Shown: positions 43,007 through 51,619 of the stretch, in pieces
How the letters are laid out: every line of letters starts with the position of its first letter
How positions within the stretch are numbered: position 1 is the stretch's first letter
From: Pseudomonas linyingensis
GTDB taxonomy: Bacteria > Pseudomonadota > Gammaproteobacteria > Pseudomonadales > Pseudomonadaceae
Assembly (NCBI RefSeq): GCF_900109175.1
Contig: NZ_FNZE01000010.1
Coordinates: 149,073 to 213,072 of the forward strand
DNA: 64,000 bases
Direction: 5' to 3'
Program-made: the position numbers and the translations under genes
The notes under the pieces: model-generated
Database searches by the model: none
Told to the model about the DNA's origin: nothing
The model's input: the letters and a program-made list of their open reading frames with translations, nothing else

Positions 43007-44318
43007 GCGGCGCATCGTCAGGCGCCTGGGGCCGCTGCTGCAAGGCAATCGGCAAGGTGGCCGCGGCCGCCAGGGCCGTGCAGAGCAGCAGGGCAGGGGC
43101 GTAGCTGCCGCTGGTGTCGACCAGGTAACCGACGGCGGCCGGGCCGAACGCCGCGCCGAGCCCGCCGAGCAGGTTGCCGATGCCGAGCAGGCTGCCGAAG
43201 TTGCGCGGGCCCATGGCTTCGACGAGGAGCAGCGGGGCGAGCTGGTTGACCAGGTTGAAGGTGGTGCCCCAGCTCAGGGTGAACACCGCGACCGCCGCCA
43301 AGCCCCAGGCCGGGTGCTGGGCGAGCAGCAGGCAGAGGAGGCCGGCGATGCCGATGGCGTTACCGCACAGCAGGATGGTCCTCGCGCTGCAGCGCTGGCT
43401 CAGCGCGCCGAACAGGAAATTGCCCGCCAGCGACGCGGCGCCCACCCCGGCGTACCAGGTGGAGGCGGCCTGCGCCGAATAGCCGGCCGAGACCAGGCAG
43501 GAAACCAGCGAGATGTAGATGCCCAGGCCGCTCATGGTCAGCAGCAACTGCATGGCGATCCACAGCCAGTAGCGGGGCATGCGCAGGACCTGGCCGATAT
43601 CGTGGCCGGGAAGCGCCTCCGCCGCGTGCCGGCTGGCCGTCGTCGGCGCCTCGGGCAGGCGCGCCAGCCACAGCAGCAGGGGCACGCAGACCAGCAGGAT
43701 CAGGCCGGCGATGAGCTGCATGACGCTGCGCCAGCCGAGCTCGCCGATCAGCCGGGTGAGCAGGTTGGGAAAGATCACCCCGCCGATGGCGGCCCCGGCG
43801 AGCAGGATGCCGAAGGCCAGGCCCTGCCGGGCAGGGGCCATCCAGCGCGAGGCCAGGGTCATGGCCGGCACGTAGGTCGAGGCGCCGACGCCGATGCCGC
43901 CCAGCGCCATGGCCAGGGTGAGCCGGTCGATGTCGGGGCTGCTGGCGGCGAGCAGGTAGCCCAGGGCCGCGAGGACGCTGCCCGCGGTCATCACCGGGCG
44001 CGGCGCGAGGCGGTCGAGCAGCCAGCCGGCCAGCGGCATGCTCAGGGTCATGCTGAGCATGAAGGCGGTGGCGAAGCGGGCGGCCTGTTCGTGGCTGCAC
44101 TGCAGGTCCGCGGTGATCGGCAGGGCGAACAGGCCGAGGGCGCTGATGGTGGTGCCGAATATCACGCACAGCACCACCGCCAGGCCAAGGACCACAAGCC
44201 AGCCCTGACGCTGGTCGGGCAGGGCTGCCGCCACTGCCTGGGGCGCGGGGCGGCTTTCGGCAGCCGCCGCTAGCGCTGCGCCGTCCAGGGCCACTGCCGT
44301 CTGTTGCATACGCGCCAT
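42981..44318 (-). CDS. MFS transporter, monocarboxylate/oxalate-type
   Basis: 445 residues with about 12 membrane helices; the first is WLVVLGLAVVLCVIFGTTISALGLFALPI. The loop 2-3 motif appears as GWLLDRLAPRPVMTAG. Large cytoplasmic loop near the middle (RLPEAPTTASRHAAEALPGHD). The ATG at 44318 is used; the ribosome site is weak and a second ATG follows 9 bases later. Divergent from an FAD oxidase, with an 18-bp palindrome between. Probably imports an organic acid or amine used by that oxidase. Confidence 0.78.
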   Translation of the reverse strand: MARMQQTAVALDGAALAAAAESRPAPQAVAAALPDQRQGWLVVLGLAVVLCVIFGTTISALGLFALPITADLQCSHEQAARFATAFMLSMTLSMPLAGWLLDRLAPRPVMTAGSVLAALGYLLAASSPDIDRLTLAMALGGIGVGASTYVPAMTLASRWMAPARQGLAFGILLAGAAIGGVIFPNLLTRLIGELGWRSVMQLIAGLILLVCVPLLLWLARLPEAPTTASRHAAEALPGHDIGQVLRMPRYWLWIAMQLLLTMSGLGIYISLVSCLVSAGYSAQAASTWYAGVGAASLAGNFLFGALSQRCSARTILLCGNAIGIAGLLCLLLAQHPAWGLAAVAVFTLSWGTTFNLVNQLAPLLLVEAMGPRNFGSLLGIGNLLGGLGAAFGPAAVGYLVDTSGSYAPALLLCTALAAAATLPIALQQRPQAPDDAPLSAAGRSS

Positions 44319-44386
44319 GCTTGATCTCTCACGTGATGGGTCGGGAAGTCCGGTCCGGAGTCTAACCAGCGGCCGATCTCCCCCAG

Positions 44387-44404
44387 CAGTACCAGCTGGT
44401 ACTG
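44387..44404. promoter_or_regulatory. 18-bp perfect palindrome, candidate operator
   Basis: CAGTACCAGCTGGTACTG in the divergent region between the MFS transporter and the FAD oxidase. Unrelated to the steroid-regulon element. A binding site for a dimeric regulator is likely; which one is unknown. Confidence 0.55.
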
Positions 44405-44523
44405 GAGCACCGATTCGCCTCCTCAATAGGATCGATACCGCTGTGGCAGGCAGTGGCGGTGCAATTCCGCCGCGCCTCGACAGATCGAAGCGTGGGTTCT
44501 GCAGTGAATTCGAGGAGGCGGCA

Positions 44524-45891
44524 GTGAGTTGGAGAGGGTATCGGCGTGCAGAGGCGGGACAGGTTCCGGTCTTTCCGGTAGCGGATGCGTATGAGTCGGG
44601 AGTGGTGCCCATTCGCTTCAGCGGTTGGCCGCTGCCAGGGGAAATCCCGGCCTACCCAGGACTGGATCGGGACATTGAGGCGGACGTGGTGGTGGTCGGC
44701 GCCGGGCTGGCCGGGGCTTCGCTGGCCTTGCGTCTGGCCGAGTGCGGCGTGCGCGTCGTGGTGCTGGAGGCCGACCAGCCTGGCAGTGGCGCCTCCGGGC
44801 GCAACGCCGGTCACGTGCAGCCTTATCTGGGCTCGTTCGACCCGCTGCGTGCCCATGACGACGGCGGGCGGCGCTTCACCGACTACTTCATCGAGCACCG
44901 CAACGTCGTCTTCGATCTGTGCCGCAAGCATGGGCTGCAGGCCGATGCGGCCCGGTGCGGCATGGTCGATGCGGCCACCCGCCGGCACACCGCGCTCGAA
45001 GACAAGGTGAGGAAGTGGCAGGCCTTCGGCTACGACGTGGACGTGGTCGGCGCAGAGCGCCTCAAGGAACTGCTCGGCACCAGCGCATACAGCTACGGCA
45101 TCCACTGGCGCGAAGGCGGCCGGGTCAACCCCTTCCTGTTCACCAACGGCATGGTCGCCGCCGCCGTGCGTCTGGGCGCACGGGTGCACGGCAACTCCGG
45201 CGTCGTGGCCTGCGAGCGCAGCGGCTCGTCCTGGCGCGTGCGCACCGCTGTTGGCAGCGTGCGCACGGCGCAGGTAGTGCTCTGCACCAACGGCCACGTC
45301 GGCAATGCCTTCTTCCCGGAGCTGGCCCGTACCCAGTTCCCGCTGGTGGCCTGCGGCCTGGCGACCCGGCCGCTGCCGCAGGCGGCGCTGGACATCATCA
45401 ACCCGGCGCGGGTCGCCCTCATGCAGCATCCGGCCGGCCTGTATCCCCTGGTCATCGACGGGCGCAACCGCCTGATCACCGCGACCATTCCGGCTTCCGG
45501 CCGTGCGCAGCGCGCGGCGGATCATTTCGCCTACTTCCTGCGCTACCTGCGGCGCACCTACCCGCAGTTGGGCGATACGCGCATCGAGCTGGAGTCCTAC
45601 TGGACGGGCATGACCGCCAATTCGTCCTCGGTCTACGACGCCTGTTACCCGAAGTTGTACCGGGTCGCCGATGGCGTGCTGGCCCTGAACAACTTCGGCT
45701 CCTGGGGCAACGTCCTCGGTCCGATGCTGGGCATCAACCTGGCCGACGCGCTGGTCAGCGGCTGTCCGGATGCCTGCCTGCTGCCGCTGGAAACCCCCAG
45801 GGCCGTGCAGTTCCCCGCCCTGTTCGAAACCAAGATCCGCCGCGTACTGATCCCGGCGGCGCGCTGGGCCGACCGGTTCCACCTCGTCTGA
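44524..45891 (+). CDS. FAD-dependent oxidoreductase, DAO/PuuB-like
   Basis: 455 residues. The Rossmann FAD motif is VVVGAGLAGASLALRLAE at about 55-72 and the DAO-family pattern SGASGRNAGHVQPYLGS follows. The N-terminal 50 residues before the FAD motif are typical of gamma-glutamylputrescine-oxidase-like proteins. It would oxidise an amine or amino acid with O2. GTG start at 44524 after GAGGAGG. No link to steroid chemistry can be read. Confidence 0.75.
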   Translation: MSWRGYRRAEAGQVPVFPVADAYESGVVPIRFSGWPLPGEIPAYPGLDRDIEADVVVVGAGLAGASLALRLAECGVRVVVLEADQPGSGASGRNAGHVQPYLGSFDPLRAHDDGGRRFTDYFIEHRNVVFDLCRKHGLQADAARCGMVDAATRRHTALEDKVRKWQAFGYDVDVVGAERLKELLGTSAYSYGIHWREGGRVNPFLFTNGMVAAAVRLGARVHGNSGVVACERSGSSWRVRTAVGSVRTAQVVLCTNGHVGNAFFPELARTQFPLVACGLATRPLPQAALDIINPARVALMQHPAGLYPLVIDGRNRLITATIPASGRAQRAADHFAYFLRYLRRTYPQLGDTRIELESYWTGMTANSSSVYDACYPKLYRVADGVLALNNFGSWGNVLGPMLGINLADALVSGCPDACLLPLETPRAVQFPALFETKIRRVLIPAARWADRFHLV

Positions 45892-45966
45892 GCGGGTACA
45901 ACCCGCGCAGTGAATGTCTTGTCGCAGGGCAATCGCATGAATGGCTTCCGAGCCTGGTCAATCCGC

Positions 45967-46024
45967 TGTAGGGGCGAATTCATTCGCCAAAGCTCACCGC
46001 CAAGGCGAATGAATTCGCCCCTAC
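45967..46024. repeat. Dispersed palindromic repeat, short form
   Basis: 58-bp copy with the last arm ending TACG instead of TACA, between the FAD oxidase and the saccharopine dehydrogenase-like gene. Confidence 0.83.
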
Positions 46025-46087
46025 GGACTGGGAACCATTGCCCTGTGCCTTGCTGAAGAACAACAACCAGAGAAGAAGGAAACAAGC

Positions 46088-47278
46088 ATGAAAGTCTTGC
46101 TATTGGGCTGCGGCAACGTGGGTGCCAACGTGGCGCGCCAGCTGGTCCCGCGTCACCCCGAGTTGGAATACGTGGTCGGCGACCTCGATCTGGCTGCTGC
46201 CGAGAAGCTAGCCGCCGAGCTGGGGTCGCGGGTGCGCGGCGTGCGCGCCGATGTGCTCGACCCCACCCGGCTCGACGAGCTGCTCGACGGCGTCGACCTG
46301 GTGTTCAACGCCGTCGGGCCGTTCTACCGCAGCGCGGTGCCGGTCATCGAGGCGGCGCTGCGCGCGCGGGTCGACTACATCGACATCAACGACGATCACG
46401 ATGTGGCCGAGCAGCTGTTCCTCGATCCGTCCTGGCATGTGCGCGCGCTGGAGGCGGGAATCAAGCTGGTGATCGGTTGCGGCTCGACGCCGGGGCTGAC
46501 CAACGTCATGGCCCGGATGCTCGTCGATCGCATGGACAAGGCGCGGGAAATCCATCTGGCCACCGCCGTGCCCTTCGTACCGGGTCTGCTGTCGCCGGCG
46601 GTCGTCGACCACATGATGCATATCACCGCCGGTGAGGTGGTGCAGTTCGTCGACGGCGAGTACCGCAAGATGCCGGGCTGGGGCGGCCGCCTCGAAGTGC
46701 CCTATGCCGCGCCGTTCAAGGCCTATCCGTCGTTCTTCATCGGCCATGGCGAAACCGTCACCCTGCCGCACTTCATCAAGGGCCTGGACCAGGTGACCAA
46801 CCGCATCGCCTTCTTCCCCGAGGACGGCTCGCAGGTCTGGCGCTCGCTGATCGACCTGGGGCTCGGCAATCCCGAGGTGATCGAGTCGCTCGGCATCTCG
46901 CCGCTCAAGTTTCTCACCCATCACCTGGCCAGCGAGGCCGGCGTCAGGAGCGTGAGCGTCGATCTCTCGGACGAGCCCTGGGCGGTCGCCTCGCGGGTCG
47001 AGGTGGTCGGCGAGCGCGATGGTGCCGAGGTGCGCTGCGTGCTGGAGCACCACCTGGACCTGCCCACCGAGCAGGCCGAGGACAGCACTGCCGATCCGAC
47101 GCCGACCTGCGCGCGCCTGGTCATCGAGGCCTGGTTGGCCGGTGGCGTCACCGGCACGGGCCTGCTGGCGCCGGAGGTCTGCCTGGACGCCGAAGCCTAC
47201 GTGCGCGCCTTTGCCCGGGAGACCGGCGGCCGCCTGATCGAGAGCGAAACGGTGCTCAAGCGCGACCTGTACGCCTGA
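46088..47278 (+). CDS. Saccharopine dehydrogenase-like oxidoreductase
   Basis: 396 residues. N-terminal Rossmann GCGNVGANVARQL at 8-20, NAVGPFYRSAVPVIEAAL and DYIDINDDHD, then the C-terminal catalytic-like domain (GCGSTPGLTNVMARMLVD). This branch is related to saccharopine/carboxynorspermidine dehydrogenases, but many members act on unknown substrates. AAGAAGG lies upstream of the ATG. It precedes the second DUF1329/DUF1302 pair by 99 bp in the same direction, so it may belong with that set. No regulon element was found. Confidence 0.75.
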   Translation: MKVLLLGCGNVGANVARQLVPRHPELEYVVGDLDLAAAEKLAAELGSRVRGVRADVLDPTRLDELLDGVDLVFNAVGPFYRSAVPVIEAALRARVDYIDINDDHDVAEQLFLDPSWHVRALEAGIKLVIGCGSTPGLTNVMARMLVDRMDKAREIHLATAVPFVPGLLSPAVVDHMMHITAGEVVQFVDGEYRKMPGWGGRLEVPYAAPFKAYPSFFIGHGETVTLPHFIKGLDQVTNRIAFFPEDGSQVWRSLIDLGLGNPEVIESLGISPLKFLTHHLASEAGVRSVSVDLSDEPWAVASRVEVVGERDGAEVRCVLEHHLDLPTEQAEDSTADPTPTCARLVIEAWLAGGVTGTGLLAPEVCLDAEAYVRAFARETGGRLIESETVLKRDLYA

Positions 47279-47377
47279 TGGACGTCCCGCCCGCTTGCGT
47301 GTCGGGCGGCGACGATGACGAACGGACCGCTCCCTGCCGGGAGCGGCCTGGTGCAGAACAAGAACAAGAGGCAAACC

Positions 47378-48748
47378 ATGAATATCCCGTTTCGTAGAAC
47401 CCTCCCGCTGGCCGCACTGCTGATGCTGGTCAGCCAGGGCAGCTGGGCCAAGGTCACCGAAGCCGAGGCGCAGAAGCTCGGCAGCGAACTCACCTGCTTC
47501 GGCGCCGAGCAGGCCGGCAACGCCGATGGCTCCATCCCGGCCTTCAGCGGCCAATGGCTGGGCACCCCACCGGGCATGACGTTCGATGGCGTGGGGGCGC
47601 GTCACCCCGACCCCTATGCCGACGAGAAGCCGCTGTACACCGTCACCGCACAGAACATGGAGCAGTACGCCGAGCGCCTGTCCGATGGCCAGAAGGCGCT
47701 GCTGCGCAAGTATCCGCAGACCTTCGCCATCCCTGTCTATCCCAGCCACCGCGACTTCCGCCTCGACGACGTGCGCTGCGAGATCACTCGCAAGAATGCC
47801 CTCACCGCCGAGCTGGAGGACGGCAACTTGGGGGTGAAGGCCCTCAAGGGCGGCACGCCTTTCCCGATCCCGAAGACTGGCGACGAGCTGCTGCGCAACA
47901 TGCTGCTGCCGGCCTATGTGCTCGAGGAGGATGCCGTTTACGACCAGGCGGTGGTCTATCCGGACGGCAAGGCGGCCTGGGGGCAGATGTACTACGAGAT
48001 CATCGACAAGACCGGTGGCCCGGAGGATCTCGGCCAGCCGACGACGGGGATCTTCGCCTACTCGCGGGCAACCGTGCTCAAGCCGCAACGCCAGAAGGGC
48101 GAGGCTTCGATGACCTACACCTACTTCAACGAGCTGACCAACCCGCAGACCAGCTGGCAATACAACCCCGGCGCCCGCCGCGTACGGCAGTCTCCCGGCT
48201 TCGGCTTCGACATGCCGCTGGGCGTCGGTGGCTTCCGCACCATCGACGACGACCGCCTGTTCAATGGCTCGCCCGAGCGCTACGACTGGAAGCTGGTCGG
48301 CAAGCGCGAGCTGCTCATCCCCTACAACGGCTACCGGCTGGAAGGGGCGGACGTCATGTACGCCGACCTGCTCAAGCCCGGCACTATCGATCCGAAGTTC
48401 ATGCGCTACGAGCCGCACCGGGTCTGGGTGTTGGAGGCCACGCTCAAGCCGGAATATCGCCATCGCTATGCCAAGCGCGTGCTGTACATCGAGGAGGACA
48501 GCTGGCAGGCGGTGATGGCCGATAACTACGACGCGCGCGGCCAGCTGTGGCGCACCAACTTCATGAACACCTACTACGCCTACGACGCCCGGGTGTTCCA
48601 CGCCGGAGTCACGGTCTACCACGACCTGATGTCCGGGGCCTACCTCGCCGACCGCCTGACCAACGAGGGCGAGGCGCCGCGGCTCAACGGCGACCGGCTG
48701 AAACCCTTCATGTACACCACCGACATGCTGCGCCAGGCGGGGCGCTGA
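47378..48748 (+). CDS. DUF1329-family periplasmic protein (second copy)
   Basis: 456 residues. Signal peptide ending SQGSWA-KVTEAEA (about residue 24), no lipobox. Paralogue of the protein at 10839 with the same landmarks (NADGSIPAFSGQWLG, TAQNMEQYAERLSDGQKALL, FGFDMPLGVGGFRT, SPERYDWKLVGKRE). Here it precedes its DUF1302 partner, the reverse of the first pair. A periplasmic carrier of a hydrophobic ligand is inferred from the LolB-like fold of the family. The ribosome site is AAGAGG. Confidence 0.8.
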   Translation: MNIPFRRTLPLAALLMLVSQGSWAKVTEAEAQKLGSELTCFGAEQAGNADGSIPAFSGQWLGTPPGMTFDGVGARHPDPYADEKPLYTVTAQNMEQYAERLSDGQKALLRKYPQTFAIPVYPSHRDFRLDDVRCEITRKNALTAELEDGNLGVKALKGGTPFPIPKTGDELLRNMLLPAYVLEEDAVYDQAVVYPDGKAAWGQMYYEIIDKTGGPEDLGQPTTGIFAYSRATVLKPQRQKGEASMTYTYFNELTNPQTSWQYNPGARRVRQSPGFGFDMPLGVGGFRTIDDDRLFNGSPERYDWKLVGKRELLIPYNGYRLEGADVMYADLLKPGTIDPKFMRYEPHRVWVLEATLKPEYRHRYAKRVLYIEEDSWQAVMADNYDARGQLWRTNFMNTYYAYDARVFHAGVTVYHDLMSGAYLADRLTNEGEAPRLNGDRLKPFMYTTDMLRQAGR

Positions 48749-48866
48749 GCGGCCACGGCGAAGGGCAATTCTTACCCACTTATGGCACGGCGACGACGGC
48801 ATGCCGTCGTCGCCGCGACCTGCCGCGCTCTGAATATCCGCGCGGCAGGCAATCAGGAGATTGAAG

Positions 48867-50471
48867 ATGAAGTACTTTGCAGATAGGGCGATGGTGAACG
48901 GCCGGCTGGGGCCATGGTTGCTCGGCGCCTGGCTGCTGCCACTTGGCGCGCCGGTATCGGCCGGGTCCTTCGACCTGGGCGACGAAGTCAGCGCCGACTA
49001 CACGCTGAACCTTTCCTACGGCGCGGCCTGGCGGCAGCACGACCCGGCGCGCGCCCTGGTGGACGGGCCGATCGACCCGGAGAGCGGCCTGCCGACCACG
49101 GTCAACTCCGACGACGGCAACCGCAACTTCAAGGGCGGGGCGATGATCAACAACCGGGTGGCGCTGCTCGGCGAGCTCGACCTGAAGTACCGCAACTACG
49201 GCGGCTTCGTGCGCGCCAGCACCTTCTACGACGACGTGTACTTCCACGCCAACGACAACGACTCGCCGGAGACCGTCAACAAGAGCGGCACCCACGACCA
49301 CTTCAGCTCGCAGGCCAAGAACCGCGCCGGCAGCCGCAGCCGCATCCTCGACGCCTATCTGTACGGCAACCTGCAGACCGGCGAGCAGTCGATGCTCAAC
49401 CTGCGTGCCGGCCGCCAGGTGGTGCAGTGGGGGGAAAGCCTGTTCTTCCCCAACATCGCCGGCGCCCAGTCGCCCGCCGACGCCACCAAGGCCAACGTGC
49501 CGGCCGTCGAAGTGAAGGACATCCTGCTGCCGGTCGGCCAGCTGTTCGCCCAGTGGCAGCTCAACCCGGCGTTCGGCCTGGCGGCCTACTACCAATACGA
49601 GTACAAGCCCACCGAGCTGGACCCGGTCGGCAGCTACTTTTCCTTCGCCGACATGATCGGCCCGGGCGCGCAGTTCATCTACGCGGCGCCGGGCTTCACG
49701 ATTCCCAAGGGGCCGGACATTGATCCGCGCGACAGCGGCCAGTGGGGGGTGAGCGCCCGCTTCGCGCTCGGTAACGAGAGCGAGGCGAGCCTCTACTACC
49801 TGCGCTACCACGACAAGAACCCCAACGTGGTGATGAATTTCGAGGAAGGCTTCCCGACCTCGTACAGCGTGGTGAATTTCGACGACATCGAGCTGAGCGG
49901 GGCGAGCTTCTCGACCCGCCTGGGCAACGTCAACCTGGCCGGCGAGGTCAGCTACCGGGAGGGTGTCCCGGTGCTGGTCGACTCGCTGATCGGCCCGTCT
50001 GCCACCCGCGCCGACGCCACCCAGGCGCAGCTCTCGGCGATCTATCTCACCGGCCCCATGCTGCTGTCGGACCAGACCACCTTCATTGCCGAGGTGGCCT
50101 ACCTGCACGTCAACGACGTCGATGCCTTCGAGTTCGCCGGCACCCGATCCGATGAGCTCACCTACGACCGCAACGCCTGGGCCTACCAGCTGCTGATGAC
50201 GCCGTCGTGGAACAACGTCATCGACGGCTGGGACCTGAACATGCCGATCTCCTTCGCCCACCAGGCCCGCGGCACTGCCGCGGTGGCAGGAGCCTTCGGC
50301 AGCCTGGTTGGCGAGGGCGACAAGCGCGTGAGCGTCGGCCTCAACGGCAAGTACCTCAACAACCTCGAGCTGGGCATCGCCTACAACGGCTTCCTCGGTG
50401 AAGCCGATCTGGACAAGCGCCCGCTGGCCGACCGCGACTACTTCGCGTTCAGCGCCAAGTACAGCTTCTGA
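48867..50471 (+). CDS. DUF1302-family outer-membrane-type protein (second copy)
   Basis: 534 residues. Signal peptide ending GAPVSA-GSFDLGDE, then a barrel-like body with NSDDGNRNFKGGAMINNRVALLGELDLKYRNYG and NDNDSPETVNKSGTHDHFSSQAKNR, ending in Phe (FSAKYSF) as outer-membrane proteins do. The ATG at 48867 (CAGGAG 8 nt upstream) is preferred to an in-frame TTG two codons earlier. It follows the DUF1329 gene by 118 bp. It is diverged from the first copy, possibly giving different substrate range. Confidence 0.8.
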   Translation: MKYFADRAMVNGRLGPWLLGAWLLPLGAPVSAGSFDLGDEVSADYTLNLSYGAAWRQHDPARALVDGPIDPESGLPTTVNSDDGNRNFKGGAMINNRVALLGELDLKYRNYGGFVRASTFYDDVYFHANDNDSPETVNKSGTHDHFSSQAKNRAGSRSRILDAYLYGNLQTGEQSMLNLRAGRQVVQWGESLFFPNIAGAQSPADATKANVPAVEVKDILLPVGQLFAQWQLNPAFGLAAYYQYEYKPTELDPVGSYFSFADMIGPGAQFIYAAPGFTIPKGPDIDPRDSGQWGVSARFALGNESEASLYYLRYHDKNPNVVMNFEEGFPTSYSVVNFDDIELSGASFSTRLGNVNLAGEVSYREGVPVLVDSLIGPSATRADATQAQLSAIYLTGPMLLSDQTTFIAEVAYLHVNDVDAFEFAGTRSDELTYDRNAWAYQLLMTPSWNNVIDGWDLNMPISFAHQARGTAAVAGAFGSLVGEGDKRVSVGLNGKYLNNLELGIAYNGFLGEADLDKRPLADRDYFAFSAKYSF

Positions 50472-50488
50472 GGTTTTCGGCACCGTCC

Positions 50489-50546
50489 TGTAGGGGCGAA
50501 TTCATTCGCCAGATACCCGACCAAGGCGAATGAATTCGCCCCTACA
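50489..50546. repeat. Dispersed palindromic repeat, short form
   Basis: 58-bp copy between the DUF1302 gene and the ksi promoter element. Confidence 0.85.
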
Positions 50547-50582
50547 GCGGAATGGCCCGTTGCCGCCCTGCATCCCCCTAGA

Positions 50583-50600
50583 TCGTCCGCTCGGACGATT
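50583..50600 (+). promoter_or_regulatory. Regulon element before ksi (copy 17)
   Basis: TCGTCC-GCTC-GGACGATT; the outer arms ATCGTCC/GGACGAT are perfectly symmetric. A -10-like CAGACT is at 50621-50626 (20 nt). It ends 106 nt before ksi. Confidence 0.62.
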
Positions 50601-50706
50601 CCGCGCCGTGCCCCGGCCGCCAGACTCGACCCCACCGAACGCCGTCGGCGCGCGACCCCGCGAGCCGCGCGTGCACACTGACCGAAGCGGCCCAAGGAAC
50701 GACGAC

Positions 50707-51093
50707 ATGCTTACCCCCAAACAGATCCAGGCCCAGATGGCCCTCTACGTGCAGCTGGTAGATGCCGGCGATATCGACGGCATCCTCGCGCTCTACGCCG
50801 CCGATGCCACGGTCGAGGACCCGGTGGGCACGCCGGTGCACCAGGGTATCGAGGCCATCGCCCGCTTCTACCGCGAGGGGCTGGGGAGCAGCCGGGCCCG
50901 TGCCAGTCTCGAGGGCGCCATCCGCGCCACCCACAACGGCTTCGGCGCCGCGCCCTTTCGCGTCGAGCTGGACTGGGACGGGCGGCGCTGCTCGATCGAG
51001 GTGATCGACGTGATGGAGTTCGACACCGAAGGCTGCATCCGCTCCATGCGCGCCTACTGGGGCGAGCCCAACCTGACCATGAGGGACCTGTGA
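50707..51093 (+). CDS. ksi: Delta5-3-ketosteroid isomerase
   Basis: 128 residues, the usual KSI length. Catalytic residues align with the Comamonas enzyme: Tyr14, Asp38 (in TVEDPVG) and Asp101 (in IEVIDVMEF, equivalent to Asp99). The AGDIDGILALYAADATVEDPVG and SMRAYWGEPN blocks are diagnostic. It moves the C5-C6 double bond into conjugation (delta5-3-keto to delta4-3-keto), which follows 3beta-hydroxyl oxidation. The stop overlaps the start of the next gene. Confidence 0.92.
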   Translation: MLTPKQIQAQMALYVQLVDAGDIDGILALYAADATVEDPVGTPVHQGIEAIARFYREGLGSSRARASLEGAIRATHNGFGAAPFRVELDWDGRRCSIEVIDVMEFDTEGCIRSMRAYWGEPNLTMRDL

Positions 51094-51545
51094 TGAACCT
51101 GGAAGCCCGCATCGCCCGCCTGGAGGCGCTGGAGGCGATCCGGCGCCTCAAGCACCGCTACCTCAACGCCTGCGACCTGAAGCAGGTCGAGGTGATCCGC
51201 GACTGCTTCGCCGAGGGGGAGATCCTCATCGACTACGGCCCGCTCGGCACCTTCCGCGACCGCGACAGCTTCGTCGCGCTCTACCGGGAGCTGGCCTGCC
51301 AGCCGCGGGTGATCGACCTGCACCACGGTGCCAACCCGGAGATCGACCTGCTCGGCGAGGACGAGGCCGTGGGGCGCTGGGCGCTGTGCTACTGCAACCT
51401 CGACGGCGAAACCGGCGCCACCCGCAAGCTGGGCGGCCTCTACCAGGACCGCTACCGGCGCGTCGATGGACAGTGGCGCATCGTCGAGACCGCGTTCCGC
51501 GGGCACTTCGAGACCAGCGGCGCCAGCCTGCAGCACACCCCCTGA
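51093..51545 (+). CDS. NTF2/SnoaL-like protein, BaiE-related
   Basis: 150 residues. The start LEARIARLEALEAIRRLKHRYLNACD resembles the BaiE/SnoaL_4 type N-terminus, and LGGLYQDRYRRVDGQWRIVETAFRGHFE the C-terminal sheet. Tyr in HRYLNACD and Asp in the following turn occupy the positions used by BaiE; the HxxxPEID segment (HHGANPEIDL) parallels BaiE MHxGHTPEI. Translationally coupled to ksi (TGATG), so probably another small steroid lyase, dehydratase or isomerase. Confidence 0.72.
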   Translation: MNLEARIARLEALEAIRRLKHRYLNACDLKQVEVIRDCFAEGEILIDYGPLGTFRDRDSFVALYRELACQPRVIDLHHGANPEIDLLGEDEAVGRWALCYCNLDGETGATRKLGGLYQDRYRRVDGQWRIVETAFRGHFETSGASLQHTP

Positions 51546-51619
51546 CGCTCGAAGTGCTGGCTGGGAAACGAACAATGGGGATCGCGACGATCCCCGTTGT
51601 TCGTTTCCGGTATTGCCTT

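Noticed and set aside
44346..44363. Weak regulon-like sequence before the FAD oxidase (AGTCCGGTCCGGAGTCT)
   Set aside because: Half-sites and spacing do not fit the consensus; the nearby 18-bp palindrome is the stronger candidate operator.
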